In this document: positions 56,101 through 64,000 of the stretch, one piece after another | How positions within the stretch are numbered: position 1 is the first letter of the stretch | How the letters are laid out: the number at the start of each line of letters is the position of its first letter | Assembly: GCF_002287075.1 (NCBI RefSeq) | Contig: NZ_NSKE01000007.1 | Coordinates: forward strand, 212,843 to 276,842 | Direction of reading: 5' to 3' | Source: Fodinibius salipaludis | Lineage (GTDB): Bacteria; Bacteroidota; Rhodothermia; Balneolales; Balneolaceae | DNA length: 64,000 nt | Made by a program: the position numbers and the translations under genes | The notes under the pieces: generated by a model | The model's input: the letters and a program-made list of their open reading frames with translations, nothing else | Databases searched by the model: none | Told to the model about the DNA's origin: nothing

Positions 56101-59100
56101 TTAGTCGATGTGAATTTCAAGGCCAAGACCCATCATTTCGCGCAGCAGTACCTTGAATGATTCTGGCACATCACCTTCAGGCAAGTTTTCGCCTTTTACA
56201 ATAGCTTCGTAAACGCGAGAACGACCTTTTACATCATCACTTTTTACAGTAAGCATTTCTTTTAGGATACTGGAAGCACCATAAGCATACAGTGCCCAAA
56301 CCTCCATCTCACCAAGACGCTGACCACCAAACTGTGCTTTACCACCCAGTGGCTGTTGCGTAATAAGAGAGTATGGTCCAATCGAACGAGCATGCATCTT
56401 ATCCTGAATCAAGTGATTCAATTTAAGGATATACATATATCCAACGGTCGATTTCTGATCCATAGGCTCACCGGTACGGCCATCATACAATGTAACTCGG
56501 CCATCTTCGGGCAAGCCCGCTTCACGCATTTTGTCTTTTACCTGCTCTTCACTGGCACCGTCAAAAATGGGCGATGCAAATTTAACACCCAGTTTCTTAC
56601 CGGCCCATCCAAGAATAGTCTCATAAATCTGTCCGAGGTTCATACGCGATGGTACACCCAACGGATTGAGACAAATATCAACAGGCGTTCCGTCTTTCAT
56701 ATACGGCATATCTTCTTCCGGTACGATCTTAGCGATCACACCCTTGTTACCGTGGCGACCGGAAAGCTTGTCACCTACCTGAAGCTTACGCTTCTTGGCA
56801 ACATAGACTTTTGCTTTCTGTATGATTCCGGGCGGTAGATCGTCTCCAACCTGAATCTGATATTTTCTTCGCTTGGCTTCGGTATCAATTTCTCTACGAA
56901 GCGAACGATAGTTCTTAAAGAGTAATCGCACGTGTTCTACCAATTCATCATCAGTAGCCCACTGTATATTTTCATTAATTCTAACGGGATCGAGCTCTTC
57001 AAAGTCTGACTTACGATATTTTTCACCCTTCGGAATAAGCTCAACGCCGCTGAAATCGTACACACCGGGAGATGTTTTGTCTCTCAGTAGGGTATAAAGT
57101 TTGTCCACCATTTTACTATTCAGCTCATCAACTTTTTCCTGGTGGCGCTCATTTTCCAGCTCAACCTGTTTCTTCTCCTCTTTTCGGGAAATTTGCTCAT
57201 CTCGCTTGCGGCTAAAGAGCTTCGTATCAATTACGGTACCTGATACTCCCGGAGGAACTTTCAATGATGCGTCCTTGACATCACCGGCTTTGTCACCAAA
57301 GATTGCACGCAGCAGTTTCTCTTCCGGCGTAGGATCAGTTTCTCCTTTAGGAGTAATCTTTCCAACAAGAATATCGCCGTGGCTAATCTTAGCACCCGTT
57401 CGGACGATTCCCTGCTCATCAAGATCTTTGGTAGCATCTTCACTTACATTCGGAATCTCGCGGGTTAACTCTTCTTCACCACGCTTGGTGTCACGGACTT
57501 CTTGCTCAAATTCCTCAATATGAATTGAGGTGTACATATCTTCTTGGACAACACGTTCACTTACTACAATCGCATCCTCAAAGTTGTATCCTCTCCATGG
57601 CACAAAGCCAATAAGAACATTACGTCCTAACGCAAGTTCCCCTTGATCAGTAGCACAACCGTCGGCCAGTGTTTGACCTTTCTTAACCTTGTCACCAACT
57701 TCAACAATTGGCGTCTGGTTAATTGTCGTGTCCTGATTAGTACGCTCGAACTTTGTCAGATCGTACTTTTTAATTCCTTCATCAAAGTAGCATTGCTGCT
57801 CCATATCAGTACGATCGTACTTAACATGGATCTCTTTTGCACTGACATATACCACTTCACCATCTTCGTCAGCGGTAATAATAGCACGTGAGTCTTTTGC
57901 AGCACGATGCTCCAATCCAGTACCAACGACCGGCGATTTGGGACGAAGCAACGGTACAGCCTGACGCTGCATGTTAGCACCCATAAGAGCACGGTTGGCA
58001 TCGTTGTGTTCTACAAATGGAATCAACGATGCGGCAACTGATGCAATCTGATTCGTTGACACGTCCATAAAATGAATTTCTTCCGGATCGGCCAAACCAA
58101 CTTCACCATCACGGAATCGAGAGAAGATATTATCATTCTTGAAGACTCCGTTCTCATCGATAGGAGCGTTTGCCTGAGCAATAATCGTTTCATCTTCCTG
58201 CTCCGCAGATAGATACTCAATATCTTTCGTTGCCCTTCCATCCTCAATCTTACGATAAGGAGTTTCGAGGAAACCAAAGTCATTCACTTTAGAGTGCACA
58301 CATAGTGATGTGATAAGACCGATATTTGGTCCCTCTGGAGTTTCAATAGGACACAAACGTCCATAGTGAGTATAGTGAACGTCACGAACCTCAAAACCGG
58401 CCCGTTCACGGGTCAATCCACCCGGCCCAAGTGCCGACATACGACGTTTGTGGGTCAATGTCGCCATCGGATTCGTTTGATCCATAAACTGCGACAGCTG
58501 ATTGGTACCGAAGAATGTATTAATAACAGACGAAATAGTCCGTGCGTTAACCAAATCTTGGGGTGTCAACTGCTCCGCATCACGTGAGTTCATCCGTTCT
58601 TTAATGGTCCGCGACATCCGGGCAAGACCAATAGAAAACTGTTGTGAAATCTGCTCACCAATAGTACGAACGCGACGATTACTCAAGTGATCAATATCAT
58701 CAACCTGAGCTTTCATATTCTTCAGCCTGATAATCTCCCTGATAATAGCCAGAATATCATCTTTCGTCAGATAACGAATATCCATATCCACGTCAATTTT
58801 CAGACGTTTATTCAGACGATAACGACCAACTTCACCAAGGTCATATTTCTTATCACTAAAGAAAAGACGTTCAAGCACTTGTCGTGCCGTTTCTGCATCC
58901 GGCATTTCACCGGTTCTAATCTGACGATAAATTTCTGCAAGTGCAGATTCTTCATCATGGGAAGGATCTTTACGCATCGTATTCATAAATACGTCACGCT
59001 CAGACTCTTCCGGCTCAAGCGTTTGAACTCGAATCTTATCTAAATCTGCTTCTTTTAGCAGTCCATAATCATCTTCCGTCAACTCATGATCAACTTCGAG

Positions 59101-59934
59101 AAGCACATCTCGGCTTTCTGCCTCAGTTACTTCTCCCGTTTCATCATCAATGACCTCTTCAATTTTTTCTTCTACGACATCCGTAGCAAGACGTCGACCG
59201 ACAAGCTCTTTCTTGAATTGCTTTTTGGATTCAATTTCAATAAGCTCAGTGCCACCAAAGAGGTTAAACAGCTCTTCATCACTGGAGTATCCAAGTGCTC
59301 GAAGTAAGGTCGTAAATGGAACCTTCTTCTTACGATCTATATAGGCCCAAAGTACATCTCGAATATCTGTAGAGAACTCAATCCAAGACCCTTTAAAAGG
59401 AATTACCTTGGCATTATAAAGCTGTGTACCATTGGGATGAACATTTTGACCAAAAAATGCACCCGGTGAACGATGAAGTTGACTTACAATCACTCGTTCA
59501 GATCCGTTGACAATAAAGCTTCCTTTTTCCGTCATCCAGGGAAGATCTCCCAAAAATACTTCCTGTTCAATTGTTTCAGTAGTCTCGTCATCATCGTCAA
59601 CAGCAGAGAGACGAAGCTTTGCCTTCAGTGGTACAGCATACGAAAGTCCTCGTTCCTGGCATTCTTTGATACTGTATTTTGGGGTATCCACGCTGTAATG
59701 CATGAATTCCAAAATATGAGTTTCCCTAGAATCCTGAATTGGAAAGTTATTATTAAATATTTTTTGGAGACCTTGATTTTTACGGTCCTCCGGTGCAATA
59801 TCTAATTGAGTAAAGTCCGAAAATGATTCAAGCTGAATATCCAGAAAGTCGGGATAGTCAAGCACATGTTCGGTACTGCCAAATGATAAGCGGTCGGTGA
59901 AAGGTATTTTCTCCATTTTACTTTGTTTATTCAA
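56101..59934 (-). CDS. rpoB: DNA-directed RNA polymerase beta subunit
   Basis: This 1,277-residue protein shows the typical beta features. The rifampicin region (QLSQFMDQTNPMATLTHKRR, then MSALGPGGLTRERAG) has the conserved residues at positions 516, 526 and 531 (E. coli numbering), so it should be rifampicin-sensitive. The flap and hybrid-binding segments (GDKLSGRHGNKGVIAKI) and the C-terminal GGKAQFGGQRLGEMEVWAL clamp are present. An acidic lineage-specific insertion lies around residues 225-320. It is downstream of rplL, with a hairpin in the 162-bp gap, and upstream of rpoC. Confidence 0.98.
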   Translation of the reverse strand: MNKQSKMEKIPFTDRLSFGSTEHVLDYPDFLDIQLESFSDFTQLDIAPEDRKNQGLQKIFNNNFPIQDSRETHILEFMHYSVDTPKYSIKECQERGLSYAVPLKAKLRLSAVDDDDETTETIEQEVFLGDLPWMTEKGSFIVNGSERVIVSQLHRSPGAFFGQNVHPNGTQLYNAKVIPFKGSWIEFSTDIRDVLWAYIDRKKKVPFTTLLRALGYSSDEELFNLFGGTELIEIESKKQFKKELVGRRLATDVVEEKIEEVIDDETGEVTEAESRDVLLEVDHELTEDDYGLLKEADLDKIRVQTLEPEESERDVFMNTMRKDPSHDEESALAEIYRQIRTGEMPDAETARQVLERLFFSDKKYDLGEVGRYRLNKRLKIDVDMDIRYLTKDDILAIIREIIRLKNMKAQVDDIDHLSNRRVRTIGEQISQQFSIGLARMSRTIKERMNSRDAEQLTPQDLVNARTISSVINTFFGTNQLSQFMDQTNPMATLTHKRRMSALGPGGLTRERAGFEVRDVHYTHYGRLCPIETPEGPNIGLITSLCVHSKVNDFGFLETPYRKIEDGRATKDIEYLSAEQEDETIIAQANAPIDENGVFKNDNIFSRFRDGEVGLADPEEIHFMDVSTNQIASVAASLIPFVEHNDANRALMGANMQRQAVPLLRPKSPVVGTGLEHRAAKDSRAIITADEDGEVVYVSAKEIHVKYDRTDMEQQCYFDEGIKKYDLTKFERTNQDTTINQTPIVEVGDKVKKGQTLADGCATDQGELALGRNVLIGFVPWRGYNFEDAIVVSERVVQEDMYTSIHIEEFEQEVRDTKRGEEELTREIPNVSEDATKDLDEQGIVRTGAKISHGDILVGKITPKGETDPTPEEKLLRAIFGDKAGDVKDASLKVPPGVSGTVIDTKLFSRKRDEQISRKEEKKQVELENERHQEKVDELNSKMVDKLYTLLRDKTSPGVYDFSGVELIPKGEKYRKSDFEELDPVRINENIQWATDDELVEHVRLLFKNYRSLRREIDTEAKRRKYQIQVGDDLPPGIIQKAKVYVAKKRKLQVGDKLSGRHGNKGVIAKIVPEEDMPYMKDGTPVDICLNPLGVPSRMNLGQIYETILGWAGKKLGVKFASPIFDGASEEQVKDKMREAGLPEDGRVTLYDGRTGEPMDQKSTVGYMYILKLNHLIQDKMHARSIGPYSLITQQPLGGKAQFGGQRLGEMEVWALYAYGASSILKEMLTVKSDDVKGRSRVYEAIVKGENLPEGDVPESFKVLLREMMGLGLEIHID

Positions 59935-60036
59935 AAGGAACCTCTCCTTTAAAATTAATTAGATGATGATGAGCTGAATTTGCCGCTTCTAAGCACTTTA
60001 TACAAAGTGAATGGGTAGCATGCAAATAGACGCCAA

Positions 60037-60065
60037 TAGCCAATACCGTAAAACGATATTGGCTA
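60037..60065 (-). promoter_or_regulatory. Hairpin between rplL and rpoB, probable attenuator or processing site
   Basis: TAGCCAATA (60037-60045) pairs with TATTGGCTA (60057-60065). Inside, CGT/ACG pair across a AAA loop with one C-A mismatch. No T-run follows on the minus strand, so it is not a simple terminator. In E. coli the rplL-rpoB gap contains a partial terminator and an RNase III site that lower rpoBC expression relative to ribosomal proteins. A similar role here is inferred. Confidence 0.6.
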
Positions 60066-60096
60066 ATGACAAATAAGTTATTTTATTGAGCCTCAA

Positions 60097-60468
60097 TTAC
60101 TTAAGCTCAACTTCAGCGCCTGCTTCTTCAAGCTTAGACTTAAGGTCTTCAGCTTCTTCTTTAGAGACAGCTTCTTTAATTGGGTTCGGTGCGTTATCAA
60201 CCAATTCCTTGGCTTCTTTAAGACCGAGACCAGTGATGCTGCGTACTTCTTTAATAACAGCAATCTTTTTGTCTCCGGCTCCGGTAAGAACAACATCAAA
60301 TTCTGTTTGTTCTTCTTCGCCACCGCCTTCTCCGCCACCGGCTGCTACTACAGCACCTCCGGTTGCAGGTTCAATGCCGTATTCTTCTTCAAGAAAGTCA
60401 GCGAGTTCGTTTGCTTCTTTTACAGTTAAGTTGACTAATTGTTCAGCTAAATCTTTAACGTCAGCCAT
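60097..60468 (-). CDS. rplL: 50S ribosomal protein L7/L12
   Basis: This 123-residue protein has the N-terminal dimerisation helix ([26 protein letters not shown]), a Gly/Ala-rich hinge (about 37-52) and the C-terminal factor-binding domain ([36 protein letters not shown]). It forms the stalk of the large subunit that recruits elongation factors. The hinge and C-terminus are acidic. It follows rplJ with a 55-bp gap. Confidence 0.98.
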   Translation of the reverse strand: MADVKDLAEQLVNLTVKEANELADFLEEEYGIEPATGGAVVAAGGGEGGGEEEQTEFDVVLTGAGDKKIAVIKEVRSITGLGLKEAKELVDNAPNPIKEAVSKEEAEDLKSKLEEAGAEVELK

Positions 60469-60523
60469 TGTTTATATCTCCGATTGATCTTTGTGAATTG
60501 AAAATTCGTAGTGTTAGTATTTG

Positions 60524-61048
60524 TTATTTGTCGCCTTCTTCGGCGATTGTTTCAAGGGCTCCGGCAATATTTCGACCGGGAGCTTGTAAAGCACCTACAA
60601 CGTTAGAAACAGGACCAAGCAAGAGACCAACAATGTCTCCAATAACCTCAGTCTTAGACTTCATAGCGGCCAGTTTTTCAAGCTCATCCTCACCGTAATA
60701 ATCTCCATCGATGACTGCAGCTTTAAATTGTGGCCTTTCTGTTTCTTCGTAAAGTTTTTTAATCACTTTTGCGGGTGCGGCAAGCTCTTCTTCTACAAAG
60801 GCAAAACCATTTTGCTCAACCAAGTGGGGGTACAAATCTTCATATCCTCCCACTTCGTCCATGGCTCGTTTTACCAAGGTGTTTTTATACACTTTATACT
60901 TGATATCGCCTTCAAAGAATTCGCCACGCATGTTGTTGATTTCTTTTACCGACATACCTGAGTAGTTGGTGATATATACAGCACCTGAACTTTTCAGATC
61001 TTCGGTAATTGCTTCAACAGTTTGTTTCTTTTCTGCTAATGTTGGCAT
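60524..61048 (-). CDS. rplJ: 50S ribosomal protein L10
   Basis: This 174-residue protein has the L10 N-terminal RNA-binding domain (EKKQTVEAITEDLKSSGAVYITNYSGMSV) with KVYKNTLVKRAMDE and a C-terminal helix that binds L7/L12 dimers. It starts 21 bp after the end of rplA, leaving no room for a separate L10-leader RNA in that gap. Control of rplJL in this organism must therefore use another site or none. Confidence 0.97.
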   Translation of the reverse strand: MPTLAEKKQTVEAITEDLKSSGAVYITNYSGMSVKEINNMRGEFFEGDIKYKVYKNTLVKRAMDEVGGYEDLYPHLVEQNGFAFVEEELAAPAKVIKKLYEETERPQFKAAVIDGDYYGEDELEKLAAMKSKTEVIGDIVGLLLGPVSNVVGALQAPGRNIAGALETIAEEGDK

Positions 61049-61069
61049 TATTCAGTTCCTATTTTGTCT

Positions 61070-61771
61070 TTATGCAGAAATTACGGATGAACGACTCAAC
61101 GGAATGCTTGGGCCCATTGTTGAACTCATAAACGCGCTTCGGATATATAATCCTTTAGCAGAAGCGGGTCTGAGTCTCATGACCGTACGCAAAAATTCCA
61201 GAGCGTTTTCACGGATTTCGCGGGCATCGAAGCTTACTCGTCCGATTGAAGCGTGCAATATACCATACTTGTCTACACGAAAATCAATCTTACCGGATTT
61301 AGCTTCTTCAACTGCCTCGGCTACATCGTTTGTAACAGTACCACTTTTCGGATTCGGCATTAGTCCACGTGGACCCAAAATGCGTCCAAGCTTTCCTATC
61401 TGCCCCATAACATCCGGAGTAGCAATGATTACATCAACGTCTGTCCATCCTTCTTCAATTTTTTCTATATACTCGTCAAGACCTACATGATCTGCTCCGG
61501 CCTCTTCGGCTTCTTCTTGCTTAGCTTCATTAACTAAAGCCAATACGCTTATCTCTTTACCCGTGCCATGCGGCAGAGTAACAGAACCACGTACCATCTG
61601 ATCGGCATGTCGGGGATCAACTCCCAGACGTAAATCCAGATCGACGGATGCATCAAAGTTAACCTTAGAGGTCTTCTTCACAAGATCACAAGCTTCCTCC
61701 AGAGTATATTCCAACTCGGGATCAATGAGCTCTGCGGCCTCTTGGTATTTCTTTCCTCGTTTAGTTGACAT
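61070..61771 (-). CDS. rplA: 50S ribosomal protein L1
   Basis: This 233-residue protein carries the L1 pattern: [12 protein letters not shown] start, [43 protein letters not shown] and a final [21 protein letters not shown]1 binds 23S rRNA and forms the L1 stalk; it also represses its own operon by binding mRNA in many bacteria. It begins 16 bp after rplK, as in the canonical L11 operon. Confidence 0.98.
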   Translation of the reverse strand: MSTKRGKKYQEAAELIDPELEYTLEEACDLVKKTSKVNFDASVDLDLRLGVDPRHADQMVRGSVTLPHGTGKEISVLALVNEAKQEEAEEAGADHVGLDEYIEKIEEGWTDVDVIIATPDVMGQIGKLGRILGPRGLMPNPKSGTVTNDVAEAVEEAKSGKIDFRVDKYGILHASIGRVSFDAREIRENALEFLRTVMRLRPASAKGLYIRSAFMSSTMGPSIPLSRSSVISA

Positions 61772-61787
61772 AAATTAATTTTACCTT

Positions 61788-62219
61788 CTATTTATCTCTT
61801 TGTACTCGAAGCCCCATGCTTCTGGCAGTACCTGCAATCATTTCTGCAGCATTCTCAATCTCAAAAGCATTGAGATCCTGCATCTTTTGTTCTGCTATCT
61901 CTTTGCACTGGGTCCAGGTCACTTGGCCAACTTTGTTTCTATTTGGCTCTCCGGAACCGGATTCAATCCCAGCAGCTTGTTTTAGCAGTACTGCAGCAGG
62001 TGGAGTCTTAGTTATGAAAGTGAAGGATTTATCCTGATACACAGTAATTTCAACCGGAATAATTGTTCCTGCATCTTCCTGTGTAGCAGCATTAAATGCC
62101 TTACAAAACTCCATAATATTGATTCCAGCCTGACCTAATGCAGGTCCAACAGGTGGTGCAGGGTTTGCCTGCCCGCCACGAATCTGGAGCTTAAGTACTT
62201 GATCTACTTTTTTTGCCAT
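61788..62219 (-). CDS. rplK: 50S ribosomal protein L11
   Basis: This 143-residue protein has the proline-rich N-terminal domain ([20 protein letters not shown]) and the C-terminal rRNA-binding domain ending in [12 protein letters not shown]11 lies at the GTPase-associated centre. It is located 77 bp downstream of nusG. The ATG at 62219 is clear. Confidence 0.98.
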   Translation of the reverse strand: MAKKVDQVLKLQIRGGQANPAPPVGPALGQAGINIMEFCKAFNAATQEDAGTIIPVEITVYQDKSFTFITKTPPAAVLLKQAAGIESGSGEPNRNKVGQVTWTQCKEIAEQKMQDLNAFEIENAAEMIAGTARSMGLRVQRDK

Positions 62220-62296
62220 TTTAATTTACTGCTTGTACTTATTTTTTATTTGCCGCGTAATAGCTCACTTTGCATCAAGTGATTAATAATATATGG

Positions 62297-62860
62297 TCAA
62301 GTTGCAGGTTCTACCTGGTTCACACCAACTTCAACCGGGGTCTTTCGACCGAAAATACTTACAAGAACACGTAGTTTGAGTTTATCAGTATTAACCTCTT
62401 GTACGGTTCCATCAAAATCTTTAAATGGTCCATCAATAACTTTTACAATATCTCCTTCGTCATAGGGGATTTCAATCTTTCCCCCTTGTTCAGCCATATC
62501 TTCATTATCCTGAACCTGCCCAAGAATTCTATTTACCTCAGACTTACGAAGGGGCTTGGGCTTGGGCTCCTTTTTATTCTTCAAAAATCCTATCGTTGAA
62601 GGAGCACCCTGAATAAGATTATTTACTTCTTCGTCGTATATCGTCTTTAACATAATATAACCCGGAAGAAAGTTCTTTTCGCGCGTCTTTTTCTTTCCCG
62701 AGCGTATTTCAATTACCGTTTCAGTAGGAATCAACACCTCGCTGATCTTATCTTCCAATCCCTGCATTTCAATCTCACGGTCCAAATAACGCTTTACTTT
62801 CTTCTCGTGATTTGAAAAAACACGGACTATGTACCACTGATGCTGATCTTCTTGTGTCAT
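62297..62860 (-). CDS. nusG: Transcription termination/antitermination factor NusG
   Basis: This 187-residue protein has the NGN domain (WYIVRVFSNHEKKVKRYLDR, then FLPGYIMLKT) and a C-terminal KOW domain (YDEGDIVKVIDGPFKDFDG). It couples RNA polymerase to Rho and the ribosome. Its ATG overlaps the secE stop by 4 bp (ATGA), so translation is coupled. Confidence 0.97.
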   Translation of the reverse strand: MTQEDQHQWYIVRVFSNHEKKVKRYLDREIEMQGLEDKISEVLIPTETVIEIRSGKKKTREKNFLPGYIMLKTIYDEEVNNLIQGAPSTIGFLKNKKEPKPKPLRKSEVNRILGQVQDNEDMAEQGGKIEIPYDEGDIVKVIDGPFKDFDGTVQEVNTDKLKLRVLVSIFGRKTPVEVGVNQVEPAT

Positions 62861-63039
62861 TGATAAATGGCTTCTAATATCGTGCTATAAACTTGATCTA
62901 TCGCAAAAATAAATGTAGACAAGAGTATCGTAAACACTACCACAACAATAGTATAGTCAACCAACTCGTCCTGATCTGGCCAGGAGACTTTCTTCATCTC
63001 CTTGCGCACATCTTCTAAATATTCTTTAATCTTATTCAT
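62857..63039 (-). CDS. secE: Preprotein translocase subunit SecE
   Basis: This 60-residue protein has a basic amphipathic helix (DVRKEMKKVSWPDQDELVD) and one membrane helix (YTIVVVVFTILLSTFIFAID), the minimal form of SecE found in many bacteria. It partners with SecY in the inner membrane. It lies 25 bp from the tRNA-Trp gene and overlaps nusG by 4 bp. Confidence 0.95.
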   Translation of the reverse strand: MNKIKEYLEDVRKEMKKVSWPDQDELVDYTIVVVVFTILLSTFIFAIDQVYSTILEAIYQ

Positions 63040-63064
63040 GAATTTTTATCCAATTCTAAACTTG

Positions 63065-63137
<73 letters not shown>

Positions 63138-63207
63138 ATATGCCGAAAGAACAGACCTCTAAGAAGCCCATTCTTTCATGCAATTTTACGTGCAGAAACG
63201 CGACTTA

Positions 63208-64000
63208 TTACTCAATAATTTCAGTTACAACACCGGCGCCTACCGTGCGACCGCCCTCGCGGATCGCAAATCGCAGGCCTTCTTCCATCGCCACCGGCTG
63301 AATCAGGCTGACTTCCATCGTCACGTTGTCGCCCGGCATTACCATCTCTACCCCGTCGGGTAGCTCACAGCTTCCGGTCACATCTGTGGTCCGGAAGTAG
63401 AACTGCGGGCGATAGCCGTCAAAAAACGGCGTGTGTCGGCCGCCTTCGTCCTTGCTCAATACATACACCTCACATTCGAACTTCTTGTGCGGGGTAATGG
63501 AACCCGGCTCGCAGAGTACCATCCCGCGCTGGAGGTCTTCTTTGTCGACCCCGCGCAGCAGGATTCCGGCGTTATCGCCGGCCTGGCCCTCGTCGAGCAT
63601 CCGGCGGAACATCTCAATGCCGGTCACAACCGAGTCCATCGGATCTTCAATAATTCCTACAATTTCAATCTCGTCATTCAGCTTCACTACCCCGCGCTCG
63701 ATACGTCCTGTTGCGACGGTACCGCGGCCGGTAATCGAGAAAATATCTTCGACCGGCATCAAGAACGGCTTATCGACGTCGCGCTCGGGCGTCGGAATCG
63801 TCTCATCGACGGCGTCCATCAGATCCAGGATCGCCTGCTCGTGCTCTTCCTCGCCTTCAAGGGCTTTCAGGGCTGATCCCTGGACCACGGGAATATTGTC
63901 GCCGTCAAACTCATAGGAGCTCAGCAGCTCGCGGACTTCCAGCTCAACCAACTCGATCAGCTCTTCGTCGTCGACCAGGTCGGTCTTGTTCATAAAGACC
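63208..64000 (-). CDS. tuf: Elongation factor Tu, partial (N-terminus beyond the window)
   Basis: 263 codons plus the stop are visible. The frame stays open to the right edge, starting just before the G4 nucleotide-binding motif NKTDL, so about 130 N-terminal residues with the P-loop lie outside. Domains 2 and 3 are complete ([36 protein letters not shown], final [16 protein letters not shown]). EF-Tu carries aminoacyl-tRNA to the ribosome. The gene is visibly richer in G/C at third codon positions than secE, nusG and rpl neighbours. Confidence 0.98.
   Translation of the reverse strand, partial: VFMNKTDLVDDEELIELVELEVRELLSSYEFDGDNIPVVQGSALKALEGEEEHEQAILDLMDAVDETIPTPERDVDKPFLMPVEDIFSITGRGTVATGRIERGVVKLNDEIEIVGIIEDPMDSVVTGIEMFRRMLDEGQAGDNAGILLRGVDKEDLQRGMVLCEPGSITPHKKFECEVYVLSKDEGGRHTPFFDGYRPQFYFRTTDVTGSCELPDGVEMVMPGDNVTMEVSLIQPVAMEEGLRFAIREGGRTVGAGVVTEIIE

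Noticed and set aside
56101..59934. Rifampicin-resistance change in rpoB.
   Set aside because: The residues at the main resistance positions are the wild-type ones; other differences (for example TNPMATLT) look like lineage variation.

Overview
The window looks like a chromosomal stretch of a Gram-negative bacterium of the Bacteroidota/Balneolota/Rhodothermota assemblage, most likely a moderately halophilic Balneolota member (Balneola/Gracilimonas/Fodinibius-like). The basis is moderate to low GC, acidic proteins, few Shine-Dalgarno sites, envelope RND pumps with lipoprotein adaptors, and the order tuf - tRNA-Trp - secE - nusG - rplK - rplA - rplJ - rplL - rpoB - rpoC. The genus assignment is inference only.

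Positions 1 to about 28,640 are an AT-rich accessory region: an integrated element packed with defence genes. Its right end is a tyrosine integrase next to a tRNA with a CAU anticodon (28642-28715), whose 3' end faces the element. Inward from the integrase lie a charged unknown protein, two helix-turn-helix proteins, a replication-initiator-like winged-helix protein and a zinc-ribbon protein. A gene-poor stretch full of GTTAAACATT-type repeats follows. Next comes a complete type 1 BREX phage-exclusion operon (brxA-brxB-brxC-pglX-pglZ-brxL, minus strand, 22259 down to 9187). It is preceded by a HEPN-like gene and contains an unannotated 52-codon ORF fitted exactly between pglX and pglZ. Further left are two PD-(D/E)XK nuclease-like genes around a small acidic protein. 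Beyond them is a three-gene plus-strand cassette (2140-6949): a metallo-beta-lactamase-fold hydrolase, a single-chain E2-E1-JAB ubiquitin-like conjugation/deconjugation protein, and a patatin/cPLA2-like lipase. No cyclic-nucleotide synthase and no ubiquitin-like protein gene is visible beside it. An AlpA-type regulator, an unknown protein and an AbiEi-like antitoxin (cut by the left edge, with a 16-bp perfect inverted repeat at its promoter) complete this part. The left attachment site is not in the window.

Positions 28,642-51,700 look like ordinary chromosome. They hold two tRNA genes, a tripartite RND efflux operon (outer-membrane factor, adaptor, permease), a single-domain response regulator, an M1 aminopeptidase lipoprotein, a histidine kinase/OmpR-type regulator pair, an FMN reductase, RarA, and a fructose-6-phosphate-aldolase/transaldolase-type enzyme. 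A second RND locus has one adaptor and two unlike permeases in tandem, and a YtxH protein follows.

Positions 51,708-64,000 are the core transcription/translation cluster on the minus strand: rpoC, rpoB, rplL, rplJ, rplA, rplK, nusG, secE, tRNA-Trp and the C-terminal two thirds of tuf. A bidirectional terminator separates it from ytxH, and a long hairpin sits between rplL and rpoB.

The strongest candidates for something new are the cyclase-less MBL / E2-E1-JAB / patatin cassette, the small ORF within the BREX operon together with the HEPN-like gene upstream, and the repeat families next to the integrase and the replication module.
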